A stretch of 64,000 bases of DNA, taken from contig JASXTE010000001.1 in the NCBI GenBank assembly GCA_030280995.1, forward strand, positions 4,025,001 to 4,089,000, given 5' to 3'. Source of the DNA: Hemileia vastatrix (Eukaryota; Basidiomycota; Pucciniomycetes; Pucciniales; Zaghouaniaceae). The translations under genes were made by a program, and so were the position numbers. Below, piece after piece: positions 53,100-61,699 of the stretch (position 1 is the first letter of the stretch; each line of letters begins with the position of its first letter). The notes under the pieces are model-generated. The model had not been told where the DNA came from. It was given only the letters and a program-made list of their open reading frames with translations, and ran no database searches.

Positions 53100-54514
53100 C
53101 GGATGAAGATGTTAATGCCAAGAGTGGCAAAAATGGTAATGGTAATGGTGGTAAAGCTGACAAGGGCAAGGAGAAAGAGGTCAGTAAAGCCACATTTTCT
53201 ACTTCTTTTGGTGGTTTAGAGCTGGCGACGGTTGCCCAGGTGGAGGGTAGCTGTATGGCTGGCGAATACGATGTTAATGCTGCTAGAAGAGCAGCTGCTA
53301 CTAAGGCGAAAAGTAGCATTCAGAGCCAATTGAGGGCTAATCCTGGCAAGGCCAATAACAAAGTGAACCCTTACTCTAAGGACAAGATTTCTAGTGCTCA
53401 AACTGCCGCCAACAAATTGAACCCTTACTCTAAGGACGAATTATATAAAATGCAGAAGGGGATTGCTGATATGGGGCCCCCTAGTTATGGCAAGTTTGAT
53501 TTAAATGGTGAGCCTATTCCAGAGGATGTTTCGGATTCTGAGGAGGACGTACCGTTGGCGTCTCTACCCAGACCAAGTTTTAGCGGTCCCATCCCAATGG
53601 AGGGTGTAAGAAGGACTAGCGATGGATCAGGATTAGTGCAAGAAGCTGGTGACGGAGTTAGGGTTATAGAAAGTGAAGATGTTATAATGGGGGGTGAAGA
53701 TGGCTCGGTTGGACCTCAAGAGGTACCCAGGGCCAAGGTTGTTAAATCAAAGGTCCAGTATGAGCGGCCAGTAGTTTCCGGTCAAGCTAATGCGATGGAC
53801 GCAGTTTTGAATAGGGTGAATCAACTTCAGATTCCCTTATCTTTAGGGGAGTTATTTACGATTAGTCCGGCGCTTGCTGAAAAGCAAAAGAAGCATTTGA
53901 CGAGGCGTCGGGTTTCCACTGGAGAGGTGGAATATATTTGTGAAAATGTTGAAAAGTTTGGGGAAGATGTAGATACACATTTTTCCGCTCCCCTGGGTTA
54001 CCTGGTGGAAACTCTTAATGGTAAAGAAGTAAAGGCCTTGGTCGATTCAGGGTCTCAAATTAATTTAATTTCATTGGAGCAAGCGACGAGTATAGGCTTG
54101 CCAATTAAAAGTGGAACTGGGGGAAACCTCAGAGGTATTGGAGGGCATGCAACAGAGCTGATGGGTACTGCTGAGCATGTCAGGTTAGGCATTGGTGGAT
54201 CTGTTGGTAAGGTTCACTTTTATGTGGCCAGAGGAGCAGTCAAAACTGTTCTTGGTGGTCCTTTTTTGATGGATTTTGAGGCCAGGATAGGGTATCAAGC
54301 TGGCATGGGGATTAGTTTGGAGATCACTGGTGAAGATATGCGGAGGTTACATATGCGGTTAGCGCCTCCTGGAGATGAAGGTTGGGAAACACGGCCAGGG
54401 ATTACTACTCTGTGCCAGTGTTGTGTTTGCACCAAGAAGCGGCATATAAAACGGACGGCTTCTGGTGAATTATGTTTGTTGAAAAGGGATGGATGCCCTC
54501 ATTTTTTGGGGTAG
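53075..54514 (+). CDS. pro: Protease region of element A (-1 frame relative to gag)
   Basis: Open from just after a TGA at 53072-53074 to a TAG at 54512. No ATG near its start; the first in-frame ATG is about 50 codons in, so expression needs a -1 frame change at the end of gag or reinitiation. Lys/Gly-rich start, two copies of NPYSKD..., acidic EDVSDSEEDVP, an EAGDGVRV..DVIMGGEDG linker, then a retropepsin-like domain: LVETLNGKEVKALVDSGSQINLIS (active-site DSG at about residue 323) and VKTVLGGPFL. The C-terminus overlaps pol by 42 nt. In family C, gag and protease share one frame. Confidence 0.85.
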   Translation, partial: KRARFEEVTDEDVNAKSGKNGNGNGGKADKGKEKEVSKATFSTSFGGLELATVAQVEGSCMAGEYDVNAARRAAATKAKSSIQSQLRANPGKANNKVNPYSKDKISSAQTAANKLNPYSKDELYKMQKGIADMGPPSYGKFDLNGEPIPEDVSDSEEDVPLASLPRPSFSGPIPMEGVRRTSDGSGLVQEAGDGVRVIESEDVIMGGEDGSVGPQEVPRAKVVKSKVQYERPVVSGQANAMDAVLNRVNQLQIPLSLGELFTISPALAEKQKKHLTRRRVSTGEVEYICENVEKFGEDVDTHFSAPLGYLVETLNGKEVKALVDSGSQINLISLEQATSIGLPIKSGTGGNLRGIGGHATELMGTAEHVRLGIGGSVGKVHFYVARGAVKTVLGGPFLMDFEARIGYQAGMGISLEITGEDMRRLHMRLAPPGDEGWETRPGITTLCQCCVCTKKRHIKRTASGELCLLKRDGCPHFLG

Positions 54515-57500
54515 CAGGGGCTGATCGCTCTAATGTTGTAATCTCTCCTCAGGATGAGATCCCGGATTGCAATAGGTCAGCTCACTTGGAGATAATTCAA
54601 GTGGATTCTCAATTATTTTCTGTTAATATTACTTTGGAGTGCAAATACGTTATGGACTTTTCTATATGTTTATTGGATTTACCCTGTTTTTATATTAAAT
54701 TTAAAAACGGTGAAAAAGGCAAAATGGGCCAAATTAGGTTGGATAAAAATTGGAAGGGTATGTTTATGGACCTCCAGCAAGAGGGTAAACTGCAAAAATT
54801 ACATCAAAACTCGATTAAAAATCTCAGTATAAGTAAAACACAAAAAAATAATTTATGTGAAAATGTCATTTCGGGCCTCCAGCAAGAGGTTAAACTGCAA
54901 TTATCTCCTTCTATTTTGGACCTCCAGCAAGAGGGTAAACTGCGAAAATCTCATCAAAATCAAATAAAAAATCTCGGTATAATTAAAACACAAAAAAATA
55001 ATTTTTGTGAAAATTCAATTCCGGTTCTCCAGCAAGAGGTTAAACTGCCAACTTTCTTTACGGGTGATTTACTGTTGGATAAGGGAAGAAAAGGTGTTGG
55101 AAAATCTGTTTATAAATTAGACGAGGGAAAGGAGAAAAGGGTAAAATTTAAAAACGAAATAAAATATTTTTCTAATTTTTCTTATTCCGATTCTGACGAT
55201 GAAGAAGATTCATTTGATGAAAGTTTTAATGGCGATGTTTTACCTCAAGTTTATTTAGATGTGGACGCAGCCAAATATAAGAAAGTAGCAAATAAAGTTC
55301 GACCTATTAATGAACCGCTACCTGCTGAATTAAATCCACCTTTGAGAAGACCAAGGTTATCAAGAGATCCTTATGAAAGTCCCTTGGTAAAGAATCCGCC
55401 TGAATTTTCTGAGACGTCAAGAATCACTTTTGAGAGACTGGGTGTTGTTAATTTTGGACCTGATGGTTGGTTGTCTGGAGAAGAGAAGAAGTTGTTGTTG
55501 GATGTGATGGTCAAGCGAGAGAAGGCCATTGCTTTTGAAGAAGAGGAGAGGGGTGTGTTGAAGCATTCCTATGGGGAGCCTTACAAGATTCCTGTGGTAT
55601 GTCATGAACCGTGGCAGCAGAAACCGATTCCTATTCCGGCTGCATTAAAAGAAGCTTATATCGAAGTTGTCAGAGAACGGATACGCACTGGACTGTATGA
55701 GCAATCAACGTCAAGTTATTCTAGTCCGGTATTTTGTATCAAGAAACCGAATGGAAAGCTTAGAGTTGTTCATGATCTTAGGGAATTAAATAGGGTTACA
55801 ATAAAGGATGCTGGGATACCACCTAGTGCTGAGGAGTTTGTTGAAGCGTTTGCAGGGAGAGTGTGTTATGGTTTGGGAGATATTATGGGTGGATATGATG
55901 AGAGAGAGTTACATCCGGACTCAAGGCCTCTCACTACATTCGATACGCCACTAGGACGTTTACAGTTAACAAGATTACCTCAAGGAGCAACAAATTCGGT
56001 TGCAGTATATCAAGCTCAGATGGCTTGGATCCTTCAAGATGAAATTCCACAATATGCTGGAATCTTTATAGATGATGGAGGAATTAAGGGACCAACAACC
56101 GACTATGATAACCAGGTGTTGGAAGAGAATCCCGGGATACGCAAATTCATTTGGGAGTTTGCAATTACTTTAGAAAGAATCTTGTTTCGAATTGAAGAGG
56201 CTGGTTTAACTATTTCAGGTTCAAAATTTTCATGTTGTGTGCCAGCCTTAGAAATATTAGGCCATGTGGTATGTAGAGAGGGTAGGATTATGTCCAAGAA
56301 CAAAGTTAACAAAATTCAGTCCTGGCCAAGACCCAAGAATACGACCGAAGTTAGAGGGTTTTTAGGCGTTTGTGTATATGTTAGAATGTTTATTAAGGAC
56401 TTTTCTTCATTGGCAGCTCCATTGAGACGGTTAACGAGAAAGGATGCAGACTGGGAGTGGGATGAAGAGTGTGAGAAGGCGTTTGTGAAGTTGAAGGAGG
56501 TTGTGGGGAAGGATTTAGTCCTGCACAAGTTGGATTATGGAAAAGATGCTGGTAGAATTTATTTAGCAGTTGATTCAAGTCAGGTTGCAGCTGGGGCGGT
56601 TTTGTCTCAGATGGATAAAGCTGGTTACATCAGGCCAGTTAGGTATGAATCAGTAGTATTTACTGAGGTCGAATCAAGATATTCTCAACCAAAATTGGAA
56701 TTATGTGGTGTGGCGAAAATACTGAAGAAACTTCAGCATATTTTGTGGGGGCAACATTTTGAGTTGCAAGTGGATGCGAAATCATTAATCCAGATGATTA
56801 ATTCCCCAAGTTTACCGAACGCACCCATGACGAGATGGGTAGCTTTTATTCAACATTTTTCGTTCGATTTAGTTCATAAGCCTGGCAAAACTTTTACTAT
56901 GCCAGATGGTTTATCAAGGAGACCACCCACTGAAGAAGATTCAGACTCAGAAGAGTTCGATGAAGATATACCTATTATCAAAGCCAGCACTAAAGGAGCT
57001 GAAGACTTTCCATACCTCCCCCATGAGGTTAAACTGGCAGGACTATTGTGTTTAGATTATGATGATGATGACCTCCACCAAGAGGATAAACTGGAAAATA
57101 GTTTTTATGTTAATAAAGGTGTTGGAAAAGGTGTAGATAAATTCGGCAGAGAGGAGGTAGAAGAAGATGTGGTGTATGTAGAGGAAAATGGATTGGTAGT
57201 GTGGGATAGTAGTAAATTAAGGAATGGTGTATATGTTGGAGAATTAGAGAATTTAAATAAAAAGGTGGATAAAGAGAAAGAGGTATTTTCAAATACGGTT
57301 TTCGAAGGATCCAAAGGTTCAGAAGAAAAACGTCGACATAGCTCGATTAAAAATTTATTTAGGGGTCAACGATTATTGGCTCATTCATGTGCAGGTGATA
57401 TTGGTGATAGAGAAGTCCCTATTGATGTTATATTAATCGATTTTCAAGATGAAGTCTGGGGTCAGACTGGTTTTTATTTTTTGTTAGTCAAATATTTGTT

Positions 57501-58752
57501 GACTTTAGAGAGGCCAGAAGATTGTGAAGATGATGAATGGGTGGCTATCAAGAGGAAGTCATCTACGTTTTACCTATCTGGTCGACGTTTAATGAGGAGG
57601 AGGTATCCAAATCCTCAAGTAGTTATAACTCAACAGAAGGGGCAAGAATTAGTTTTGAAATCACTGCATGAAGATCTCGGGCATAGAGGCGTTGGAGAAA
57701 CGTTTAGAAGAATTTCTGATCGATTTTGGTGGCCTGGCATGAAGATGGCTGTTAAACAGTGGGTTCAGTCATGCGAAGAATGTCAAAGACGAAGTTATTT
57801 AAGGCCAAAAGAACCTGGACGCGCGACCGGTGAATATACGCTCTTTGGGAGAGTTAGTTTAGATGCCGTTCATATAAAAGAGGGACGGTATAAATATTTA
57901 ATTGTGGCCAGAGATGATTTATCTGGTTGGTTAGAGGCAGCGCCTCTTATTAATTTAACTGCCAAAAATGTGGCAGAATTTTTTTTGAATAATTGGGTAT
58001 ATAGGTATGGGGTGATGAAGTTGGTGACGGTAGATGGAGGTCCTGAATTTGGGACAGAGTTTAAAGAGGCCGTATTGAAAGTTGGATCAAAGGTTAGGGT
58101 AGCAACCCCATATTATCCTGAAGCTGAAGGCATGGTTGAAAGAGGGCATCAAGTTATTAAGGATGCTTTAGTTAAAATGTGTGGGACAAGTGCCGAAAAG
58201 TGGAGGCACTATTTACCTTTAGTTTTATTTGCTGATCAAATCACTGCCAAAAGGACGACCGGATTTTCACCTTATGAACTTGTTTTTGGACAGAAAGCAG
58301 TTTTACCGGTTGATTTAGAAGCTGAATCATATCTTGGAGTTGACTGGGACACGGTCAAAACTACTGAAGAATTATTGTGTGCAAGAATGATGCAGCTAGA
58401 AAAGAAAGAAGAATATTTAGAAAAGGCATATTCGCGGATGATGAAGATCCGAAATCAATCAGTTAGATATTGGGATGAGCGGTTGGCACATCGATTAAGG
58501 AAACCTTTGAACCCAGGTGATATGGTCCTGGTGTATAATAGGAGTTTGGAAAGTCAGTGGGGAAAAATGTTTGCAGATAGGTGGAATGGACCGTATAAAA
58601 TCAAGGAGCAAGTTTCCGGCGGTTCATATGTGCTAGAAGAGTTGGATGGAGTTGTATTGAAGAAGAGGGTAGCGGCCGATCAAGTGAAACGGTTCTATCC
58701 TAGAGGCACCAGGAGTGCCGAAGTCGAACTCCGAAATGAGGATAAACTATGA
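54472..58752 (+). CDS. pol: Pol polyprotein of element A: RT, RNase H, integrase (1426-codon frame)
   Basis: Single uninterrupted frame. The ATG at 54472 exists, but translation probably enters by -1 frameshifting at 54502. Residues about 100-190 hold four LQQE(G/V)KL peptides encoded by hairpin copies. RT follows: SSYSSPVFCIKKPNGKLR (about 410), GDIMGGYDE (catalytic Asp about 470), FIDDGG (Asp pair about 534-535). RNase H: AVDSSQ (about 701), ESRYSQPKLEL, LQVDAKS (about 768). Integrase: HEDLGHRG...CEEC (HHCC, about 1068-1104), SLDAVH (about 1130), TVDGGPEFG (about 1188), EAEGMVERGH (about 1217). GPY/F: RWNGPYKI (about 1370). No chromodomain. The frame ends inside a TAAACTATGA hairpin tail. 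Confidence 0.95.
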   Translation: MFVEKGWMPSFFGVAGADRSNVVISPQDEIPDCNRSAHLEIIQVDSQLFSVNITLECKYVMDFSICLLDLPCFYIKFKNGEKGKMGQIRLDKNWKGMFMDLQQEGKLQKLHQNSIKNLSISKTQKNNLCENVISGLQQEVKLQLSPSILDLQQEGKLRKSHQNQIKNLGIIKTQKNNFCENSIPVLQQEVKLPTFFTGDLLLDKGRKGVGKSVYKLDEGKEKRVKFKNEIKYFSNFSYSDSDDEEDSFDESFNGDVLPQVYLDVDAAKYKKVANKVRPINEPLPAELNPPLRRPRLSRDPYESPLVKNPPEFSETSRITFERLGVVNFGPDGWLSGEEKKLLLDVMVKREKAIAFEEEERGVLKHSYGEPYKIPVVCHEPWQQKPIPIPAALKEAYIEVVRERIRTGLYEQSTSSYSSPVFCIKKPNGKLRVVHDLRELNRVTIKDAGIPPSAEEFVEAFAGRVCYGLGDIMGGYDERELHPDSRPLTTFDTPLGRLQLTRLPQGATNSVAVYQAQMAWILQDEIPQYAGIFIDDGGIKGPTTDYDNQVLEENPGIRKFIWEFAITLERILFRIEEAGLTISGSKFSCCVPALEILGHVVCREGRIMSKNKVNKIQSWPRPKNTTEVRGFLGVCVYVRMFIKDFSSLAAPLRRLTRKDADWEWDEECEKAFVKLKEVVGKDLVLHKLDYGKDAGRIYLAVDSSQVAAGAVLSQMDKAGYIRPVRYESVVFTEVESRYSQPKLELCGVAKILKKLQHILWGQHFELQVDAKSLIQMINSPSLPNAPMTRWVAFIQHFSFDLVHKPGKTFTMPDGLSRRPPTEEDSDSEEFDEDIPIIKASTKGAEDFPYLPHEVKLAGLLCLDYDDDDLHQEDKLENSFYVNKGVGKGVDKFGREEVEEDVVYVEENGLVVWDSSKLRNGVYVGELENLNKKVDKEKEVFSNTVFEGSKGSEEKRRHSSIKNLFRGQRLLAHSCAGDIGDREVPIDVILIDFQDEVWGQTGFYFLLVKYLLTLERPEDCEDDEWVAIKRKSSTFYLSGRRLMRRRYPNPQVVITQQKGQELVLKSLHEDLGHRGVGETFRRISDRFWWPGMKMAVKQWVQSCEECQRRSYLRPKEPGRATGEYTLFGRVSLDAVHIKEGRYKYLIVARDDLSGWLEAAPLINLTAKNVAEFFLNNWVYRYGVMKLVTVDGGPEFGTEFKEAVLKVGSKVRVATPYYPEAEGMVERGHQVIKDALVKMCGTSAEKWRHYLPLVLFADQITAKRTTGFSPYELVFGQKAVLPVDLEAESYLGVDWDTVKTTEELLCARMMQLEKKEEYLEKAYSRMMKIRNQSVRYWDERLAHRLRKPLNPGDMVLVYNRSLESQWGKMFADRWNGPYKIKEQVSGGSYVLEELDGVVLKKRVAADQVKRFYPRGTRSAEVELRNEDKL
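54502..54508 (+). promoter_or_regulatory. -1 ribosomal frameshift heptamer at pro/pol junction
   Basis: TTTTTTG read in the pro frame as (CA)T TTT TTG fits the X XXY YYZ rule (U UUU UUG). The pro stop TAG is three bases further (GGG TAG). Slipping back one base continues as FFGVAGADRSN in the pol frame. The poly-T run is kept in A-old (about 4212). Confidence 0.82.
54771..55047 (+). repeat. Four in-frame TAAACT hairpins within pol (tandem duplication)
   Basis: CCTC-CAGCAA-GAGG at 54771, 54876 and 54921, TCTC-CAGCAA-GAGG at 55026, each followed by (G/T)TAAACTG. Encoded peptides LQQEGKL or LQQEVKL. The segments 54771-54875 and 54921-55025 are tandem copies (HQN.IKNL.I.KTQKNN.CEN). Confidence 0.88.
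57015..57093 (+). repeat. Two in-frame TAAACT hairpins between RNase H and integrase
   Basis: CCTC-CCCCAT-GAGG-TTAAACTG at 57015-57036 (peptide LPHEVKL) and CCTC-CACCAA-GAGG-ATAAACTG at 57072-57093 (LHQEDKL). Conserved in A-old at about 39088 and 39142. Confidence 0.85.
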
Positions 58753-59081
58753 AACTTCTTAAATATTATGGATCCTCCGCAATGAGGATAAACTATGAAA
58801 CTTCTTAAATATTATGGATCCTCCGCAATGAGGATAAACTATGAAACTTCTTAAATTTTATGGATTCCTCCGCAATGAGGATAAACTATGATATTGATGA
58901 AATTTTACGGATTCCTCCGCAATGAGGATAAACTATGACATTTATGAAATTATATGGACGAACTCCGAAATGAGGATAAACTACAATTTTAATGACTTTT
59001 ATTAAATTTATACCTCCGCAACGAGGATAAACTATGATATCTACAAAATTTTATGGATTCCTCCGCAACGAGTATAAACTA
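58728..59081 (+). repeat. Eight-copy hairpin array at the pol stop codon
   Basis: Copies at 58728, 58773, 58819, 58866, 58913, 58962, 59013 and 59059, period 46-51 bp. Typical stem TCCTC/GAGGA, loop CGCAAT or CGAAAT, tail TAAACTATGA. The first copy supplies the last pol codons and its TGA. The spacers are also similar to each other. Confidence 0.9.
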
Positions 59082-59239
59082 TCTTCTTATTTTTATCAAA
59101 AATACTTTACTATCGTTACACTGCATATGGGCGACGAAACTGTGATGAAACATAACAAAATGCGAGAAAACCTTCATTGAAAATTTTCAAAATTTAAAAT
59201 TCTTAAAATATGGGTGAAGATAGTGTTGGAAAATTTTAA

Positions 59240-59430
59240 AAATTTATTGGAAGAAGTGTTCACAGGGGAACCTTCTTAATTTAATATTGGCAATTGTGGG
59301 GGTAATTGATGGGCTGGCTGCTCTATACACAATTACCCCATAATGTTCGTTTCCAAAATTTTCCCTGTTTCTAGTTGAATCCTGGCTTTGTCTTTTAATT
59401 TTAGGAAGTCCACTAAGACTATAAACTGGA
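59240..59430 (+). promoter_or_regulatory. A 3' module: 10-bp stem-loop plus TAAACT hairpin
   Basis: GGGGTAATTG (59299-59308) pairs perfectly with CAATTACCCC (59330-59339) around a loop containing GGCTGGCTGCTCTATACA. AGTC-CACTAA-GACT-ATAAACTG follows at 59407-59428. Conserved in A-old and, three times, in B. Confidence 0.78.
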
Positions 59431-59548
59431 ACGAATCAAGAGACACCACTCTCAACGCCGGATTCAAGATTTTTTTTATTTTGTTTTTGATTTTTTAATG
59501 TTGGATTGTGATTTCTTTTTTTAATATATATTATGAATTAATGTAAAG

Positions 59549-59707
59549 GTGATGCTCACTGGTGGTCTCTAATCATTTTTATAAATTGGAGGGAGCCCAC
59601 CCAGTGATCATCATTATAAAAATTATCTTCTAAAAACTTTCATTTATTTTCTTTTCTTTTCAATTTCTCAAAATTGTGTAACCACATCAAGTTGCACTTG
59701 GATGTGG
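59549..59707 (+). promoter_or_regulatory. A 3' module: two further conserved hairpins
   Basis: First (59549-59613): (T/G)CTCACTGG...CTAATC...ATTGGAG...CCAGTGATC, whose A-old copy at 43522 pairs TGATCACT with AGTGATCA and CTCCAAT with ATTGGAG. Second (59682-59707): CCACATC-AAGT-TGC-ACTT-GGATGTGG, an 11-bp stem with one bulge. Confidence 0.72.
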
Positions 59708-59759
59708 GTATGATGTCGAGGGTACGGCTCATCAAATGGCCGGGGGGCATCTTTTAAAA

Positions 59760-60150
59760 TTTTATTTTAAATTTTTTTAGTACTTTTTTTTTGTCTTTCT
59801 TTTCACATTTATTTAACTTTCTTTAAAATTAAATTTTAACTTTTATTTCAAAACTATCTTTTCTAAAATCTTTTATTTTAAATTTAAAAAAAATAAAATA
59901 AAATAAATAAAATTAAAAAAAAAAAATAAAAATAAAAATAATAATAATAATAAAAATAAAAATAAAAATAAAATAAAAATAAAATAAATAATAAAAAAAA
60001 ATAAATAATAAAATAAAAAAAAAAAATTAAAATTAAAATTAAAATTAATTAATTAAATCAAAATTATTATTATATTTCTTAGTTTTATTTTTTAGTTTTC
60101 ATTCTTTTTAGTTTTATTCATTTAGTTTAGACAGGAAACAGGGTCTAGGG
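59760..60150. other. A/T low-complexity stretch of element A
   Basis: AAATAAAAT/AATAATAAT runs. In A-old and B the antisense gene 1 begins right after the equivalent stretch; here there is no antisense reading frame. Confidence 0.7.
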
Positions 60151-60190
60151 GAACTCAATACATATGGGATTTTACTTCAAGACATCTGTT

Positions 60191-61030
60191 AGTCCTCCAA
60201 GACTTTAAACTGGCTACTGTTCAAGACATTCTTTAAGGGTTTTTTTTATACTAATTTTGGAGCTGTTAGTCCTCCAAGACTTTAAACTGGTTACTTTTCA
60301 AGACGTTCTTTAAGGTTTTTTTTACACGTATTTTGGAGCTGTTAGTCCTCCAAGACTTTAAACTGGTTACTTTTCAAGACGTTCTTTAAGGTTTTTTACA
60401 CGTATTTTGGAGCTGTTAGTCCTCCAAGACTTTAAACTGGCTACTGTTCAAAACTTTCCTTAAGGTTTTATACAAATTTTGGAGCTGTTAGTCCTCCAAG
60501 ACTTTAAACTGGCTAATTTTCAAGACTATCGTTAAAATTTTTTTATTGGATTTGTTAGGTCCACCAAGACCTTAAACTGGACTGTTATCAAGCTGTAGGG
60601 TCCACCATGACCTAAAACTGGATTTCTTATCGATTAAATGTTTGGTCCACCATGACTTTAAACTGGTAGTTCATTCATTGTTTAGTCCACTATGACTTTA
60701 AACTGGAAAATTAATATCTGCAGGATAATTCAACATTCATTGGACCACTATGGCCTTATACTGGATTACTTGTCGATCAAATGTTTGGTCCACTATGACA
60801 TTAAACTGGATTATCAAATTTATTCAATCTTTGGTCAAGCCTAGGCCTTACTTAGGAATATATCAAGATATTTATGCACTTAAACAATCTTTGGTCCACC
60901 AAGACCATAAACTGGCAATCAATTATATGTTTGGTCTACCAAGACTTTAAATTGGAATGTCAATCTTGTTTGGATAACTCAATTCAATCTTTTAATTTAT
61001 CACTGTCCCCTAAGACTCTAAACTGGTTAT
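60191..61030 (+). repeat. Second hairpin array of element A (about 14 copies)
   Basis: Copies at 60191, 60268, 60344, 60418 and 60490 (AGTC-CTCCAA-GACT-TTAAACTGG), 60558 (GGTC-CACCAA-GACC), 60599 (GGTC-CACCAT-GACC), 60644, 60684 (AGTC-CACTAT-GACT), 60742, 60787, 60892 (TGGTC-CACCAA-GACCA-TAAACTGG), 60933 and 61004. Stem pairs switch between A-T and G-C while remaining paired. Spacers shrink from 55 to about 20 bp along the array. Confidence 0.9.
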
Positions 61031-61686
61031 TCAATTATTTCTGGAATTGGGTGCTGATAGCTTTAGGAGGTTAAAACTTTAGGTGGTGATGATGCTAAAG
61101 AAAGCATAATGGTTAATTAGGTGAAATTTGTGGTGCTTTAACATGGTCTAAAGTTAATATTATTATTGGAAGCCTGGCAAAAGTATTTTATGGGTTTGCT
61201 GTATAGCAAAGTTTGAAAATTGTGATGAAGGAATCAGAAGTTAGGATGGTAGTTGGATTTTAGGGAATGATTTTTTTTAGTGCCTCATAGTTAGGCCATT
61301 TTTTTTTGGTGTGAAGCTTGGAGGACCTTATGGCGAGATTGGAATCATAGAATTCGGCTCAGTGGGGGGCCCTATGAGGTTGGAATCAGGAGTATTCGGC
61401 TCATAGGAAGATCCACTCTCTCAATGCTGTGACAAGAAGGAAGACTGGTATATGGGAGTCTGAAGGGATTCAAACCTTGCTCTCAGTAGTGGAATCATCA
61501 CAAGATTTATATTATTTTATTTTATGTTATATCAAGCCAGAGAAGAAGAAAGAACGTTTTTTTTATTATAAAGATTTAAAAGAAGACCAGCTAAAACAAA
61601 TTTATCAAATTATTTTATTAGACAAGATAATTCTTTTGGAATTTCTCAACCACTTATGCAAAGTTATAAGAATGGGGACATTCTCG
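61031..61686 (+). other. Conserved non-coding block before the 3' LTR of A
   Basis: About 61310-61515 is conserved in A-old (45795-46010) and includes two copies of an ATTCGGCTCA motif about 60 bp apart. The plus-strand open frame 61429-61707 is not conserved and runs into the LTR; I do not call it a gene. Confidence 0.6.
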
Positions 61687-61699
61687 ATTGGAGGGAGGA
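61687..61699 (+). promoter_or_regulatory. Polypurine tract of element A
   Basis: TTGGAGGGAGGA immediately before the 3' LTR; the plus-strand primer. Confidence 0.82.

Noticed and set aside
53103..53130. ATG at 53103 as a reinitiation start for the protease
   Set aside because: It lies in the gag frame register, not in the protease frame, so it cannot start the protease.
58728..59081. Regular ~23-nt repeats with ~24-nt spacers resembling a CRISPR array
   Set aside because: Spacers are similar to each other, the first repeat is inside pol, there are no cas genes, and the context is a eukaryotic LTR element. The repeats are part of the dispersed hairpin family.
61462..61482. GGATTCAAACC as a tRNA/SINE B-box
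   Set aside because: No A-box or cloverleaf could be formed around it, so an RNA polymerase III gene is not supported.
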